Shown one piece after another: positions 52,839-61,461 of a stretch of 64,000 bases of DNA. The notes below the pieces were generated by a model. That model saw only the letters and a program-made list of their open reading frames with translations, made no database searches and was not told the DNA's origin. Source of the stretch: Cyclobacteriaceae bacterium (GTDB lineage: Bacteria > Bacteroidota > Bacteroidia > Cytophagales > Cyclobacteriaceae); assembly GCA_028281285.1 (NCBI GenBank), contig JANQKF010000038.1:61570-125569 (forward strand), given 5' to 3'. Every line of letters begins with the position of its first letter. The stretch's first letter is position 1. The position numbers were made by a program, and so were the translations under genes.

Positions 52839-54764
52839 CTAAGGCTCAAATCTCAACGAAACTTGTTCAAGGCTCTCATTAGAACCCACCATTGTCAAAA
52901 CGTCACCCATTCTAAGCCTTGTATAACCATGGGTGATTAACATTTGACCACCTCTTTTTACTGAAAGAATGATAATATCAGATGGCAACCTGAGATCACG
53001 CAGAGCAAGACCACGAAGATCTCTGTTGAGCACTTCCACATCCATAGTGTCCTGGTTCTCCTGCATACCAAGGAGTAGAGTAGCCGCCTGAGGCGAGCGG
53101 ACGAAATGATCCATCAAACTTACAATTGCCGTAGACGGATCAACAATAAGACAATCCAGTTTATGGAATTTTTCAAAATTATAACGTTGGTTGAGTCTGA
53201 CTACCACATCCTTCGTTCCGATATGTTCATATGCCAGTTCCGCAACCTTTAGATTCTCTTCATCGGTGAGCATCAGTACCATGGCCTCTGCTTTCTCAGC
53301 ATTCATTTCGATAAACGTCTCCAGTTCAAGATCTGGAATGTGTTTGATAGTTACATCCGGGAATTCTTCATGATGAACATTCTTATCCTGTGTAAGGATT
53401 TCGGCTTCCCAACCATGGTCCTTAAGTTGTCTTGCCAACGCCACCGACTGTGATTCAAACCCAATGATCATCGCATCCCTCACACCATCAAAATGTGGAG
53501 TGTTGGCCTTGGTATGCGCTTCTCCTACCATGTTGATCGACCATTTGAATAGAGGAGGTCCTACAAATTGGTTCAGCACAATCACGGCAATCACTATGGT
53601 AGCGAATTCATTGCCCCAGGCAGGAAATGTATTCGCCACGATGGTGGCCAACCCCAATCCAACACCGGCCTGGGTCACGTATGGCATCCACCCAATCCTC
53701 AAGAACAAGGACTGTTCTTTTGCCAGCGCACCTCCTACGAATGACCCAATAATCATCGTAACAAGTCTTAATGTGAAAAGCAAAAGTGCAACGCCAATCA
53801 CTTTGGGCAAAATATCAAGTGAAACGCTTGCTCCGGTTAAGGTGAAGAATGCAATGTAGATTAGTGGTCCGACCTCCTCCAGAATCTTCAAAAACTCATA
53901 CCGGAACTTGCTATAGTTGGTAACGAAGAAACTGCCAATGATACAAATCAACAGAGGCTCAATATGAAGCTCAATACCTACGAGGTGTTCACTTTCATGT
54001 TTCACCAAATAGTAGAGTGCATAGACGCCATAGCCAGTGGCTAGAGTAAGCACGGTTTTGACATGGTTGTTTAATCTGAGTTGCAAGACAAGCGTCAGTA
54101 TTTGGCCAACCAGGTAGCCGAGTCCAAAAGATGCAGCCAGTTCACCAATCAGAATCACCATAAACATAAGGCTAAACGATTCCCCTCCAACCAAAGCCTT
54201 GGATACTGAAAGACAAATTGCAAAAAGCATAATTACCAGGAAGTCTTTCACCACCGTTACGCCCATCGCAGTTTGCACAAAAGGACCTTTAGCCCTCATT
54301 TCATTGATCACTGCAATCGCAGAAGCGGGAGAGCGGGCAACGAAAATGGTTGCCATCAAGATGGCCACGGCTATTTTGCCTGCCGCATTCATATCACGCA
54401 TAAATGCGATTTGATCTGCCAGGAAATAAATGGCGATTGAGCTGGCCACGAAAGTCACCACCAACTGACCGAATGTCATCCATTTGATGCTCGTAAATCG
54501 GCTCCTCACTTCTTTAAGGTAGAGCTCTGCTGCCGCGGCAAAGGCAATAAAGGCCAATGAAATATCATTGATGAATTGAAGACCAGTTCCCGACTCCTGT
54601 GGGAGCAACTTAAAAATGAAGGGACCTGAAAACAACCCAATTACAAGGAGTCCTGTAATAAAGGGTAGTTTAGCCTTCTGGAAAAAGCCCGCGATTTGAT
54701 TGGCCGCCACAGCAACTATCGCAAATCCGCCTAGAAGTAATAAGGTTTCCTGAAATTGAGTCAT
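52839..54764 (-). CDS. CPA2-type cation:proton antiporter with TrkA domains
   Basis: A 641-residue transporter. The first 400 residues form about 12 membrane helices of the Na+/H+ exchanger (Kef/CPA2) type. A TrkA-N-like nucleotide-binding domain (MIIGFESQSVALARQLKDHGW) starts near 430, and a TrkA-C domain covers about 565-640. It therefore resembles KefB/KefC in order, but the GxGxxG motif of TrkA-N is degenerate (GFESQS), so NAD binding is doubtful. Ion specificity is not clear. It is upstream of the amidohydrolase gene on the same strand. Confidence 0.88.
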   Translation of the reverse strand: MTQFQETLLLLGGFAIVAVAANQIAGFFQKAKLPFITGLLVIGLFSGPFIFKLLPQESGTGLQFINDISLAFIAFAAAAELYLKEVRSRFTSIKWMTFGQLVVTFVASSIAIYFLADQIAFMRDMNAAGKIAVAILMATIFVARSPASAIAVINEMRAKGPFVQTAMGVTVVKDFLVIMLFAICLSVSKALVGGESFSLMFMVILIGELAASFGLGYLVGQILTLVLQLRLNNHVKTVLTLATGYGVYALYYLVKHESEHLVGIELHIEPLLICIIGSFFVTNYSKFRYEFLKILEEVGPLIYIAFFTLTGASVSLDILPKVIGVALLLFTLRLVTMIIGSFVGGALAKEQSLFLRIGWMPYVTQAGVGLGLATIVANTFPAWGNEFATIVIAVIVLNQFVGPPLFKWSINMVGEAHTKANTPHFDGVRDAMIIGFESQSVALARQLKDHGWEAEILTQDKNVHHEEFPDVTIKHIPDLELETFIEMNAEKAEAMVLMLTDEENLKVAELAYEHIGTKDVVVRLNQRYNFEKFHKLDCLIVDPSTAIVSLMDHFVRSPQAATLLLGMQENQDTMDVEVLNRDLRGLALRDLRLPSDIIILSVKRGGQMLITHGYTRLRMGDVLTMVGSNESLEQVSLRFEP

Positions 54765-54868
54765 AAGGTTGAATTGGAGCTATAACACCCCTAAACCAAA
54801 AAAGGTTAAGCTTTGAAAATAATGAATAGATGGATTACTACCTCAAAAAATACGGGCAAAAAGACTAA

Positions 54869-56080
54869 CTACTTTTCCTTGGTATTGATCTTCAACCCGT
54901 TGGTCAACGTTTTGTGTACAGGACACCGATCAGCAATTTCGATGATTCTATTCCTTTGTGCCGGAGTCAGGTCTCCGGTAATTTCCACTTCCCTGTCGAT
55001 AAATTCAAGGAGGCTTTTATCATTTTCGGGGTCGTTGGCATCGTCAGCATATCGTTTACTCCTTGTAAGATGAACTTTGACTTCGTCCAAATCGATTCCT
55101 TTATGGTTGGCATAAAGTCGAATGGTCATGGCGGTGCATGCTCCCAGTGCCGACACCAGAAGATCATAGGGTGTTCCTCCTAAGTCTGTTCCCCCAACAC
55201 TTTTAGGTTCATCAGCAATCAGGTAATGTCCTGAAGCTTTGATCTCAGTAAGAAGTCCCTTGTCCCTTTCATTTCTGACAACCACTTGCATATCAGTATC
55301 CAATCCTTCAGGCTCACTCATTTCTATATAGCGCACGGCCCAGGCGGCAATCATGTCTCCAACATAGAGGGAATCCTCCTTCCGCATGAGAAGATGGTCT
55401 GCTCCATCGAGTGAAATATAGCTTTTGGGATGCATAGCTGCGTTGTAAATCTTTGCGGCATTGGAAATATCAACCGTATCGTCCTGAGGCGAATGAAGAA
55501 TCAACAGTGGCTTTCTTAAACTCTTGATCGTGGAAGCCAGATCGTTCTTCTCAAGGTCGTCTATAAATTGTTTTTTAATGGTGAACGGTCGACCACCTAA
55601 GGAGACTTCGGCCTTTCCCGATGCCTCGATTTCTTCTATAGAATTTTGAAAGAGGTGTTTTACATGTGGAGGGTCAGCTGGAGCTCCAATTGTCGATACA
55701 GCCTGAATCTCAGCAATCCTGGACGCTGCCATAAGGACTGCTGCCCCTCCCAATGAATGCCCTATGATGATTTTCGGTGCCTCATAGTTTGATCGTAGGT
55801 AATCAGCCGCAACGACAAGATCATCAACATTTGAGGAAAAATTGGTGTCGGCAAAATCACCTTCACTCTCTCCCAATCCTGTGAAATCAAACCTTAAAAC
55901 AGCAATTCCTTTTGAGGTAAGCGCCCGGCTGATATTAGTTACGGCAAGCAAGTTCTTAGTGCAAGTAAAGCAATGGGCAAAAATGGCGAACGCTTCAGGC
56001 CTTTTATCGACTGGAAATTCTAGCCGGGCAGATAGCAAGAAGCCATCCGCATTTTCAAATTGCAGTTTTGTGGTTTTCAT
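54869..56080 (-). CDS. Alpha/beta hydrolase fused to OsmC domain
   Basis: A 403-residue two-domain protein. The N-terminal alpha/beta hydrolase (about 1-255) has the nucleophile elbow GHSLGG, an Asp in PQDDTVD and His in GADHLLM. The C-terminal OsmC domain (about 265-400) has the two peroxidatic cysteines in ALGACTAM and ADRCPVHK. OsmC proteins reduce organic hydroperoxides; the hydrolase part may release them from esters. This fusion is well known in bacteria. It lies 12 bases after NrtS on the same strand. Confidence 0.93.
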   Translation of the reverse strand: MKTTKLQFENADGFLLSARLEFPVDKRPEAFAIFAHCFTCTKNLLAVTNISRALTSKGIAVLRFDFTGLGESEGDFADTNFSSNVDDLVVAADYLRSNYEAPKIIIGHSLGGAAVLMAASRIAEIQAVSTIGAPADPPHVKHLFQNSIEEIEASGKAEVSLGGRPFTIKKQFIDDLEKNDLASTIKSLRKPLLILHSPQDDTVDISNAAKIYNAAMHPKSYISLDGADHLLMRKEDSLYVGDMIAAWAVRYIEMSEPEGLDTDMQVVVRNERDKGLLTEIKASGHYLIADEPKSVGGTDLGGTPYDLLVSALGACTAMTIRLYANHKGIDLDEVKVHLTRSKRYADDANDPENDKSLLEFIDREVEITGDLTPAQRNRIIEIADRCPVHKTLTNGLKINTKEK

Positions 56081-56092
56081 GGTCGGGAGGTT

Positions 56093-56335
56093 TTATTCAC
56101 TTTCAGTTCTCAATTTAACAACTGAACTGCTATAAAGTGAGACGAAAAATGGAACAGCGTAAGTAATGAAAAATTTACCGAGTTCCAGCTTTTCAAATTC
56201 AAGGCTGAAAATGCACTCGTGCTGATTAATACAATTCAGAATAGTGCCCACTATCAGAGACATCTTCAAGGCGATGATGAGATTGGAACGGTCGAACACA
56301 GCTGCCGGGATTCTATTTCTTTTGGTTAATGACAC
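56093..56335 (-). CDS. nrtS: Nitrate/nitrite transporter NrtS-like small membrane protein
   Basis: An 80-residue protein with two membrane segments (ALKMSLIVGTILNCINQ and FFITYAVPFFVSLYSS). The pattern VGTxLNxINQ and TYxVPxxVSxYS matches NrtS, a small nitrate/nitrite transporter first studied in marine bacteria. The start is GTG at 56335; no ATG gives a complete first helix. It stands 12 bases before the hydrolase-OsmC gene and is divergent from an Rrf2-type regulator 103 bases away, which may control it. Confidence 0.8.
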   Translation of the reverse strand: MSLTKRNRIPAAVFDRSNLIIALKMSLIVGTILNCINQHECIFSLEFEKLELGKFFITYAVPFFVSLYSSSVVKLRTESE

Positions 56336-56438
56336 TTTTCGAATAGATATTACACAAAATTGAGTTCATCCAACCGTCAGAGTTGTCTCCCACCTATCAT
56401 TTTGCCAGAATTCACGTACTTTAAGCTAATATTCCGCA

Positions 56439-56861
56439 ATGCAGGCCAACAAGAACTTTAGTATCGCAATACAAATCTGCGTTTATATGACCTTTAAGGG
56501 AAATGGACGTTATTCCTCTAATGAGCTTGCAGAAAGTGTCAAAACCAACCCTGTGGTGATAAGGAGACAATTGGCAGGACTTCGAGAAGCTGGAATAGTC
56601 AAAAGTCAAAATGGACCAAACGGAGGGTTTTACCTTAAGGAGGATGCGGACAAAATCACTTTATGGGATCTCTACACAGCTACTCGGGAAGGAGACTTCT
56701 TTCACCGACCAAGGCTCAACCCGGATTGCGTGGTCAGTAGTAACCTGAAATTCTTAGTAGAAGATGCTTTCTATGATGCCGAACTATCCATGCGCCCCGG
56801 ATTTGAAAATACAACCGTTCAGGATCTTGCCGATAAGCTGCAAGCTGTCCTTGATTGCTGA
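56439..56861 (+). CDS. Rrf2 family transcriptional regulator
   Basis: A 140-residue winged-helix regulator. The helix-turn-helix spans about 25-60 (SSNELAESVKTNPVVIRRQLAGLREAGIV) with the wing SQNGPNGGFYL. Only one cysteine lies in the sensor region (NPDCVVS near 76) in place of the three that bind an iron-sulfur cluster in IscR and NsrR, so it resembles the cluster-free YwnA-type members. Divergent orientation to the nrtS-osmC unit suggests it controls that unit; this is inferred from position. Confidence 0.9.
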   Translation: MQANKNFSIAIQICVYMTFKGNGRYSSNELAESVKTNPVVIRRQLAGLREAGIVKSQNGPNGGFYLKEDADKITLWDLYTATREGDFFHRPRLNPDCVVSSNLKFLVEDAFYDAELSMRPGFENTTVQDLADKLQAVLDC

Positions 56862-57052
56862 AATTTAAAACCACACCATTTCAGTATTTTTTGACCTTGA
56901 ATAAGGGAAATGTGTCATTTAACTGTCTATAAAGTGATCTACCTATAATTAACCCGCTCAATAAATGACTGATGGTTGTCCCGGTAGATGAGGAGGAAAT
57001 ACTGGGGCATTTCAGCTATTAGGAAGGACGAGCGCTTATATATAGATCACTG
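56862..57052 (+). other. Unassigned intergenic stretch ending in a terminator (possible 3' UTR or small RNA)
   Basis: Between the Rrf2 stop and the terminator at 57053 lie 191 bases with no convincing reading frame. The segment 56965-57045 is less AT-rich than the rest and has short complementary blocks. It could be a long 3' UTR of the regulator or an independent small RNA; no clear promoter was found in it. Confidence 0.3.
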
Positions 57053-57080
57053 CACCGCCACTATTGGCGGTGTTTTATTT
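57053..57080 (+). terminator. Intrinsic terminator upstream of hemH
   Basis: CACCGCC (57053-57059) pairs with GGCGGTG (57066-57072) around ACTATT, followed by TTTTATTT. It works only for plus-strand transcripts and isolates hemH from the upstream region. Confidence 0.8.
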
Positions 57081-57094
57081 ATAGGCCCTGCATA

Positions 57095-57125
57095 TTTGCC
57101 TCCACTGGCTAAACAAATATCTTTG
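57095..57125 (+). promoter_or_regulatory. Consensus Bacteroidota promoter of hemH
   Basis: TTTG (57095-57098), a 19-base spacer and TATCTTTG (57118-57125) match the sigma-70-type consensus of Bacteroidota in every fixed position. Transcription would start near 57130, giving a leader of about 25 bases before the hemH ATG. Confidence 0.75.
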
Positions 57126-57155
57126 CAGCAAGTTTTCCCCTGAGAACGCAATTCA

Positions 57156-58175
57156 ATGCAAGAAAGAAAAACAGGAGTCCTGCTCGTGAACCTGGGAACT
57201 CCTGACAGCCCATCAACACCTGATGTCAGAAAGTATTTAAGAGAATTTCTGATGGACGAACGAGTAATTGATATCCCCTTCCTGGGTAGATGGATCTTAG
57301 TGAATCTGATCATTGCTACGTTCAGGTCGCCAAAATCCGCAAAGGAATACCAGAAGCTTTGGGATGAAAGAGGCTCTCCATTAAAGTACTATGGATATGA
57401 TGTCAGAGACCTTCTCCAAAAAGCATTGGGCGATGACTATATGGTAGAACTCGGAATGCGCTATCAAAATCCGGATTTGGAATCGGCATTGAACAACCTC
57501 AAATTCGAGAAAGTGGAAAGGATAATTGTGATCCCGCTATTCCCACAATATGCTTCAGCAACCACTGGATCTGTTTCAAAGAAAGTAAATGAGATTGTCA
57601 ATAAATGGCAGATCATACCTAGTATAACCCACATCAATCAATTCCTGGAACACCCAAAATTTATTGAAGCGGTGGTGGCAAGAGGCAAAGATCTTCAAGG
57701 AACACAAGATTACGAACATGTAATATTCAGCTATCACGGATTGCCAGAAAGACAGATTCGAAAGGGGTCGGTTGGAGAGACGTGTCAATTTGGGACATGC
57801 TGTGACACTTTGAACGACAGCAACCGTTATTGCTATCGTGCGCAGTGCTTTCATACATCTCGGTTACTGGCAGAACCTTTGGGGCTACAAGAAGGTGATT
57901 ATACCACCACATTTCAATCAAGATTGGGCAAAGATCCATGGATTCAGCCGTATACAGATGATGTTCTGAAGGAACTTCCTTCCAGAGGGATCAAAAAAGT
58001 GATGGCTTTTTCTCCTGCATTTGTTGCCGATTGTCTTGAAACCACCGTGGAAGTTGGTCAGGAATTCAAAGAAGAATTTATTGAGGCAGGCGGAGAGATT
58101 TGGGATTTGATTCCAAGCCTGAATGATTCAGAAATTTGGGTCAACTGTCTCAAAGACCTTGTGGAAAATGCCTAA
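57156..58175 (+). CDS. hemH: Ferrochelatase
   Basis: Inserts Fe2+ into protoporphyrin IX, the last step of haem b synthesis. The 339 residues begin with GVLLVNLGTPDSP, and the catalytic His lies near residue 194 in FSYHGLPERQIRKG. The acidic metal-path segment CLETTVEVGQEF lies near 292-303. Cysteines in GTCCDTLNDSNRYCYRAQC are in a loop typical of Bacteroidota ferrochelatases; whether they bind a cluster is unknown. It has its own consensus promoter. Its stop overlaps the stop of the convergent lipoprotein gene by 4 bases. Confidence 0.96.
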   Translation: MQERKTGVLLVNLGTPDSPSTPDVRKYLREFLMDERVIDIPFLGRWILVNLIIATFRSPKSAKEYQKLWDERGSPLKYYGYDVRDLLQKALGDDYMVELGMRYQNPDLESALNNLKFEKVERIIVIPLFPQYASATTGSVSKKVNEIVNKWQIIPSITHINQFLEHPKFIEAVVARGKDLQGTQDYEHVIFSYHGLPERQIRKGSVGETCQFGTCCDTLNDSNRYCYRAQCFHTSRLLAEPLGLQEGDYTTTFQSRLGKDPWIQPYTDDVLKELPSRGIKKVMAFSPAFVADCLETTVEVGQEFKEEFIEAGGEIWDLIPSLNDSEIWVNCLKDLVENA

Positions 58176-58489
58176 TTACCCGCAGGTCTGATCTGCTCAA
58201 TCCTTACCAAACCGGGTGCCAGGGCAAGCACGCTACAATTGGCTCGTTCATCAAGAAATTCCACATTCATAAATACCCTTAAGTCCTCTTGACGGTATTG
58301 GCTGTTCAGATAAGTAGGTTGGTAAACTTCTCCATCAATCTCAACCATCCATCCACAACCGTCCAACCCAGCCTGACTGGTTGCTTCAAAAATTCGACCT
58401 GTGACTTCCTGGATTACGGCATCGTCAGAATCGCATGCCATAATTGACATTGATATGATAGAAATGAACAGAAATAACTTTTTCATCAT
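58172..58489 (-). CDS. Small lipoprotein of unknown function
   Basis: A 105-residue protein with a lipoprotein signal (KKLFLFISIISMSIMAC, lipobox SIMAC). ATGs at 58489 and 58486 are both possible; a longer frame to 58516 would put residues before the signal. The mature part has EVTGRIFEATSQAGLDGCGWMVEIDGE and ends RIEQIRPAGN (fragments as landmarks); one cysteine lies in DGCGW and one in RANCS. No family recognised. The 4-base 3' overlap with hemH is convergent. Confidence 0.7.
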   Translation of the reverse strand: MMKKLFLFISIISMSIMACDSDDAVIQEVTGRIFEATSQAGLDGCGWMVEIDGEVYQPTYLNSQYRQEDLRVFMNVEFLDERANCSVLALAPGLVRIEQIRPAGN

Positions 58490-58565
58490 GAAGCTTACTC
58501 CCTTAATTAAACGCAACTAAAAGATATTGTTGCAATAAAGAAGTTGCATTGGAAAGTGAAACGAC

Positions 58566-59705
58566 TTATGCCATGACCGGTTGAGTGATCTCAACGAGCT
58601 TGTCGAGCACGTAATCCACTTCCTCGGGTTTGTTGTATTTGCAAAATGAGAATCGAATTCCTTGCCTGTTTGGATCGGCCTTGATCCCATCGAGTACATG
58701 AGAACCTCCAACGGCTCCACTGTTACAGGCACTACCTCCTGATGCAGAAATACCATTTATATCCAGGTTGAATAGCAGCATATCGTTGTCTTCAGATGGC
58801 GGGAAACTAACATTAAGAACCGTATAAAGAGAATGTCCGTCACGTATATCTCCATTGAATTGAACGCCAGGTATGCGTTCTCTCAAACCAGCGATCATAC
58901 GGTCTTTCAAACCTCGGACATACCTTTCGTGATGAGCCATATCCCGATAAGCTATCTCCAATGCCTTGGCCAGGCCAACAATTCCGTACACATTCTCGGT
59001 GCCTCCCCGATGATTCCGCTCCTGCCCTCCTCCTTGGATGAAGCGACCAATTTTCTTGGTTTTGCATACTCTGAGGAAGCCAACTCCTTTAGGTCCATGA
59101 AATTTATGAGCAGCGCCTACCAAAAAATGGCATTTTAAGCTTCGGGTATCATGTGTGAAATGTCCCATGGTTTGCACCGTGTCAGAATGAAACACCGCAT
59201 CATACTCCGCACATATCTCACCAATTTGATTGATATCATTTAGTGTTCCAATCTCATTATTGGCGTGCATCACTGAAACCAAAGAGCGGCTATTCGTTTT
59301 GAGCAGTTCATTGAGATGATCAAAGTTGATGTGCCCTTCAGCATCGAGTTCTAAATAACTCACCTTGACCTTTCCTTGTGCCTCCAATTTTCTCGCACTT
59401 TCAAGTACGGCTTTATGCTCTATTTCAGTAGTAATAATGTGCTTTAAATCATAAGCTTCTACCGTACAATTAATAGCCGTATTATCGGCCTCGGTTCCAC
59501 CAGAAGTGAAGAAAATTTCGGAAGGAGCCGTATTCAACAATTCCGCAACCGTTCTTCGGGCATACTCCACTTTTGCTCTCACCTCTCTACCATGTGAGTG
59601 TGTAGAAGACGGGTTGCCAAATGTCTCCAGCATAATGGGACGCATGGTCTCGAAAACCTCCTCATCCATAGGAGTCGTTGCAGCATTGTCAAAATATACC
59701 TTCAT
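58566..59705 (-). CDS. Cysteine desulfurase (IscS/NifS type)
   Basis: PLP enzyme that takes sulfur from cysteine for Fe-S clusters and tRNA thiolation. The 379 residues begin with VYFDNAATTPMDEEV, and the PLP lysine is near 200 in GAAHKFHGPKG. The catalytic cysteine is near 326 in GGSACNSGA, a short-loop arrangement close to NifS. ATG 59705 is chosen because it begins the conserved KVYFDNAATT; an in-frame upstream start would overlap the glmM stop. It follows glmM by 13 bases, so they are cotranscribed. IscU-type scaffold genes are not nearby, so I do not assign a specific symbol. Confidence 0.93.
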   Translation of the reverse strand: MKVYFDNAATTPMDEEVFETMRPIMLETFGNPSSTHSHGREVRAKVEYARRTVAELLNTAPSEIFFTSGGTEADNTAINCTVEAYDLKHIITTEIEHKAVLESARKLEAQGKVKVSYLELDAEGHINFDHLNELLKTNSRSLVSVMHANNEIGTLNDINQIGEICAEYDAVFHSDTVQTMGHFTHDTRSLKCHFLVGAAHKFHGPKGVGFLRVCKTKKIGRFIQGGGQERNHRGGTENVYGIVGLAKALEIAYRDMAHHERYVRGLKDRMIAGLRERIPGVQFNGDIRDGHSLYTVLNVSFPPSEDNDMLLFNLDINGISASGGSACNSGAVGGSHVLDGIKADPNRQGIRFSFCKYNKPEEVDYVLDKLVEITQPVMA

Positions 59706-59718
59706 AACTTTGTGGTCC

Positions 59719-61104
59719 TTATTCAGAAACAATTTCCCGAATATCGGTCATTATTTTTTGGGCAAGATGTTCTGCCGTTGCCAATGAACCGGATTCGGCA
59801 TAAATACGGATAATTGGTTCCGTATTTGATTTACGCAAATGTACCCATTCTTTGTCAAATTCGATTTTCACACCATCGACAGTATTCACAGGCTGTTGTG
59901 CATACTTATTTTTTATCCCCTCCAAAACTTTGTCAACATCGATTTCAGGAGAAAGATCAATTTTGTTTTTTGAGATATGATAACTCGGATAGCTGGCCCT
60001 AAGCATCGACATTCTCATTCCCCTTTTTGCCAGATGCGTAAGGAACAATGCTATCCCTACCAAGGCATCTCGGCCGTAATGCAACTCAGGATAGATGATG
60101 CCTCCATTACCTTCTCCACCAATAATGGCATTTGTAGCTTTCATTTTCTCAACCACGTTCACTTCACCTACGGCAGATGCTTCATAGGAGCCTCCATGTT
60201 TCTCCGTCACATCCCTCAATGCCCTGGTTGACGACATATTTGATACTGTATTACCCACCTGTTCTCCAAGTATATAATCAGCAACTGCCACTAGCGTATA
60301 TTCTTCTCCAAAAGGTGTTCCATCCTCTGACAACAATGCCAGCCTATCTACATCCGGATCGACCACAATACCAAGGTCATAATTCCCATTTTCCAGGACT
60401 CCGGAAATTTGTCCTAAATGCTCTGGTAAGGGTTCTGGATTATGCGGAAATTGACCATTGGGTTCGCAGTAGAGTTCGTGCACCTCTTCCACCCCAAGAG
60501 CCTCTAATAAGGGTGGTACGGAAATCCCTCCGGTGGAATTGACACAATCGACCACCACTTTGAACTTGGCCGCACGAATTGCATCAACGTCTACCAATGG
60601 CAATTCCAAAATTGAATTGATGTGCTTTTGAATATATGAGTTATCTTGGCGATAAGCCCCAAGAGCTTTCACCTCTGCAAAATCAAAATCATCATTCTCA
60701 GCAATTTCCAGCACTTCTTTACCGTCAACGCCACTGATGAATTCACCCTTACTATTCAAGAGTTTAAGCGCATTCCACTGAACTGGATTATGACTTGCCG
60801 TCAGGATGATTCCTCCTCCTGCATTTTCAGCCGGAACGGCCATTTCAACTGTTGGGGTAGTAGAAAGCCCAAGATCAATAACTTCTATTCCCAAGCCTCT
60901 TAAGGTAGAACTGACCAGGGATGAAATCATGTCGCCAGATGGTCTTGCATCTCGTCCAATAATGATTTTGGCTACTCCGGATTTATTTTTTACCCAAGTA
61001 CCGAATGCTGCAGCAAATTTGACTGCATCAACTGGTGTCAGAGAATCTCCCACGGATCCACCTATGGTTCCACGAATTCCTGAGATAGACTTTATAAGTG
61101 TCAA
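59719..61104 (-). CDS. glmM: Phosphoglucosamine mutase
   Basis: Converts glucosamine-6-phosphate to glucosamine-1-phosphate for UDP-GlcNAc and peptidoglycan synthesis. The 461 residues have the phospho-serine Ser104 in LTASHNP, the metal loop DPDVDRLALL near 241-250, the sugar-binding loop GEGNGGIIYP and the phosphate-binding RKSNTEPIIRIYAE near the C-terminus. The start is TTG: TLIKSISGIRGTIGG is the usual first segment of the fold and no ATG is available. It heads a two-gene unit with the cysteine desulfurase gene. Related phosphomannomutases have the same motifs, so the exact sugar is inferred. Confidence 0.9.
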   Translation of the reverse strand: MTLIKSISGIRGTIGGSVGDSLTPVDAVKFAAAFGTWVKNKSGVAKIIIGRDARPSGDMISSLVSSTLRGLGIEVIDLGLSTTPTVEMAVPAENAGGGIILTASHNPVQWNALKLLNSKGEFISGVDGKEVLEIAENDDFDFAEVKALGAYRQDNSYIQKHINSILELPLVDVDAIRAAKFKVVVDCVNSTGGISVPPLLEALGVEEVHELYCEPNGQFPHNPEPLPEHLGQISGVLENGNYDLGIVVDPDVDRLALLSEDGTPFGEEYTLVAVADYILGEQVGNTVSNMSSTRALRDVTEKHGGSYEASAVGEVNVVEKMKATNAIIGGEGNGGIIYPELHYGRDALVGIALFLTHLAKRGMRMSMLRASYPSYHISKNKIDLSPEIDVDKVLEGIKNKYAQQPVNTVDGVKIEFDKEWVHLRKSNTEPIIRIYAESGSLATAEHLAQKIMTDIREIVSE

Positions 61105-61145
61105 GGGTGTAAGATTAGGTCTGTATTAAACTTTATTTGAGCAGG

Positions 61146-61376
61146 CTACTTGAATTTCGCGAGAACTTTGTCGACTTCATTATCAGGATTACCACAGGCT
61201 TCTCCATCGGTGACTGTCTTCCCACAAAGTCCGCATCGAACTCCTTCTTTGTTCAAAAAAGGGCTTTGTGAAGCACAAGTCCCCTTAAACTCTCCATTCT
61301 TCAATAGGATGAGGCGCACAGACATGAATACAAAGAATACCGCCACAAGTCCAATCGTTAAAAATAATGTTGTCAT
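61146..61376 (-). CDS. Small membrane protein with C-terminal cysteine cluster (NqrM-like)
   Basis: A 76-residue protein with one N-terminal membrane helix (LFLTIGLVAVFFVFMSVRLILL) followed by GEFKGTCASQSPF and RCGLCGKTVTDGEACG. The order of a helix, a KGTC/KGSC motif and a CxxCG motif resembles NqrM (DUF539), which delivers iron to the Na+-translocating NADH:quinone reductase. No nqr genes are in the window. The cysteines probably bind iron or another metal. It is divergent from mazG. Confidence 0.6.
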   Translation of the reverse strand: MTTLFLTIGLVAVFFVFMSVRLILLKNGEFKGTCASQSPFLNKEGVRCGLCGKTVTDGEACGNPDNEVDKVLAKFK

Positions 61377-61393
61377 ATGCCCCTTATTTTTGG

Positions 61394-61401
61394 CAAATTT
61401 A
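61394..61401 (-). promoter_or_regulatory. Candidate -7 box for the NqrM-like gene
   Basis: TAAATTTG on the minus strand matches TAnnTTTG and ends 17 bases before the start of the 76-residue gene. A TTTG -33 box is not obvious. Confidence 0.35.
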
Positions 61402-61422
61402 ATACAGTTAAGAGCATAACAC

Positions 61423-61430
61423 TACATTTG
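61423..61430 (+). promoter_or_regulatory. Candidate -7 box for mazG-clc
   Basis: TACATTTG matches TAnnTTTG, 31 bases before the mazG ATG. It lies 21 bases from the opposing -7 box, so the two divergent promoters would overlap. Confidence 0.35.
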
Positions 61431-61461
61431 CACCAGAAGTTTCTAAATCCCTTCTCATCCA

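Noticed and set aside
56985..57045. Resemblance to RNase P or SRP RNA (GAGGAAA and GGAAGGA blocks)
   Set aside because: The conserved cores and full lengths of both RNAs are missing; the match is a few bases only.
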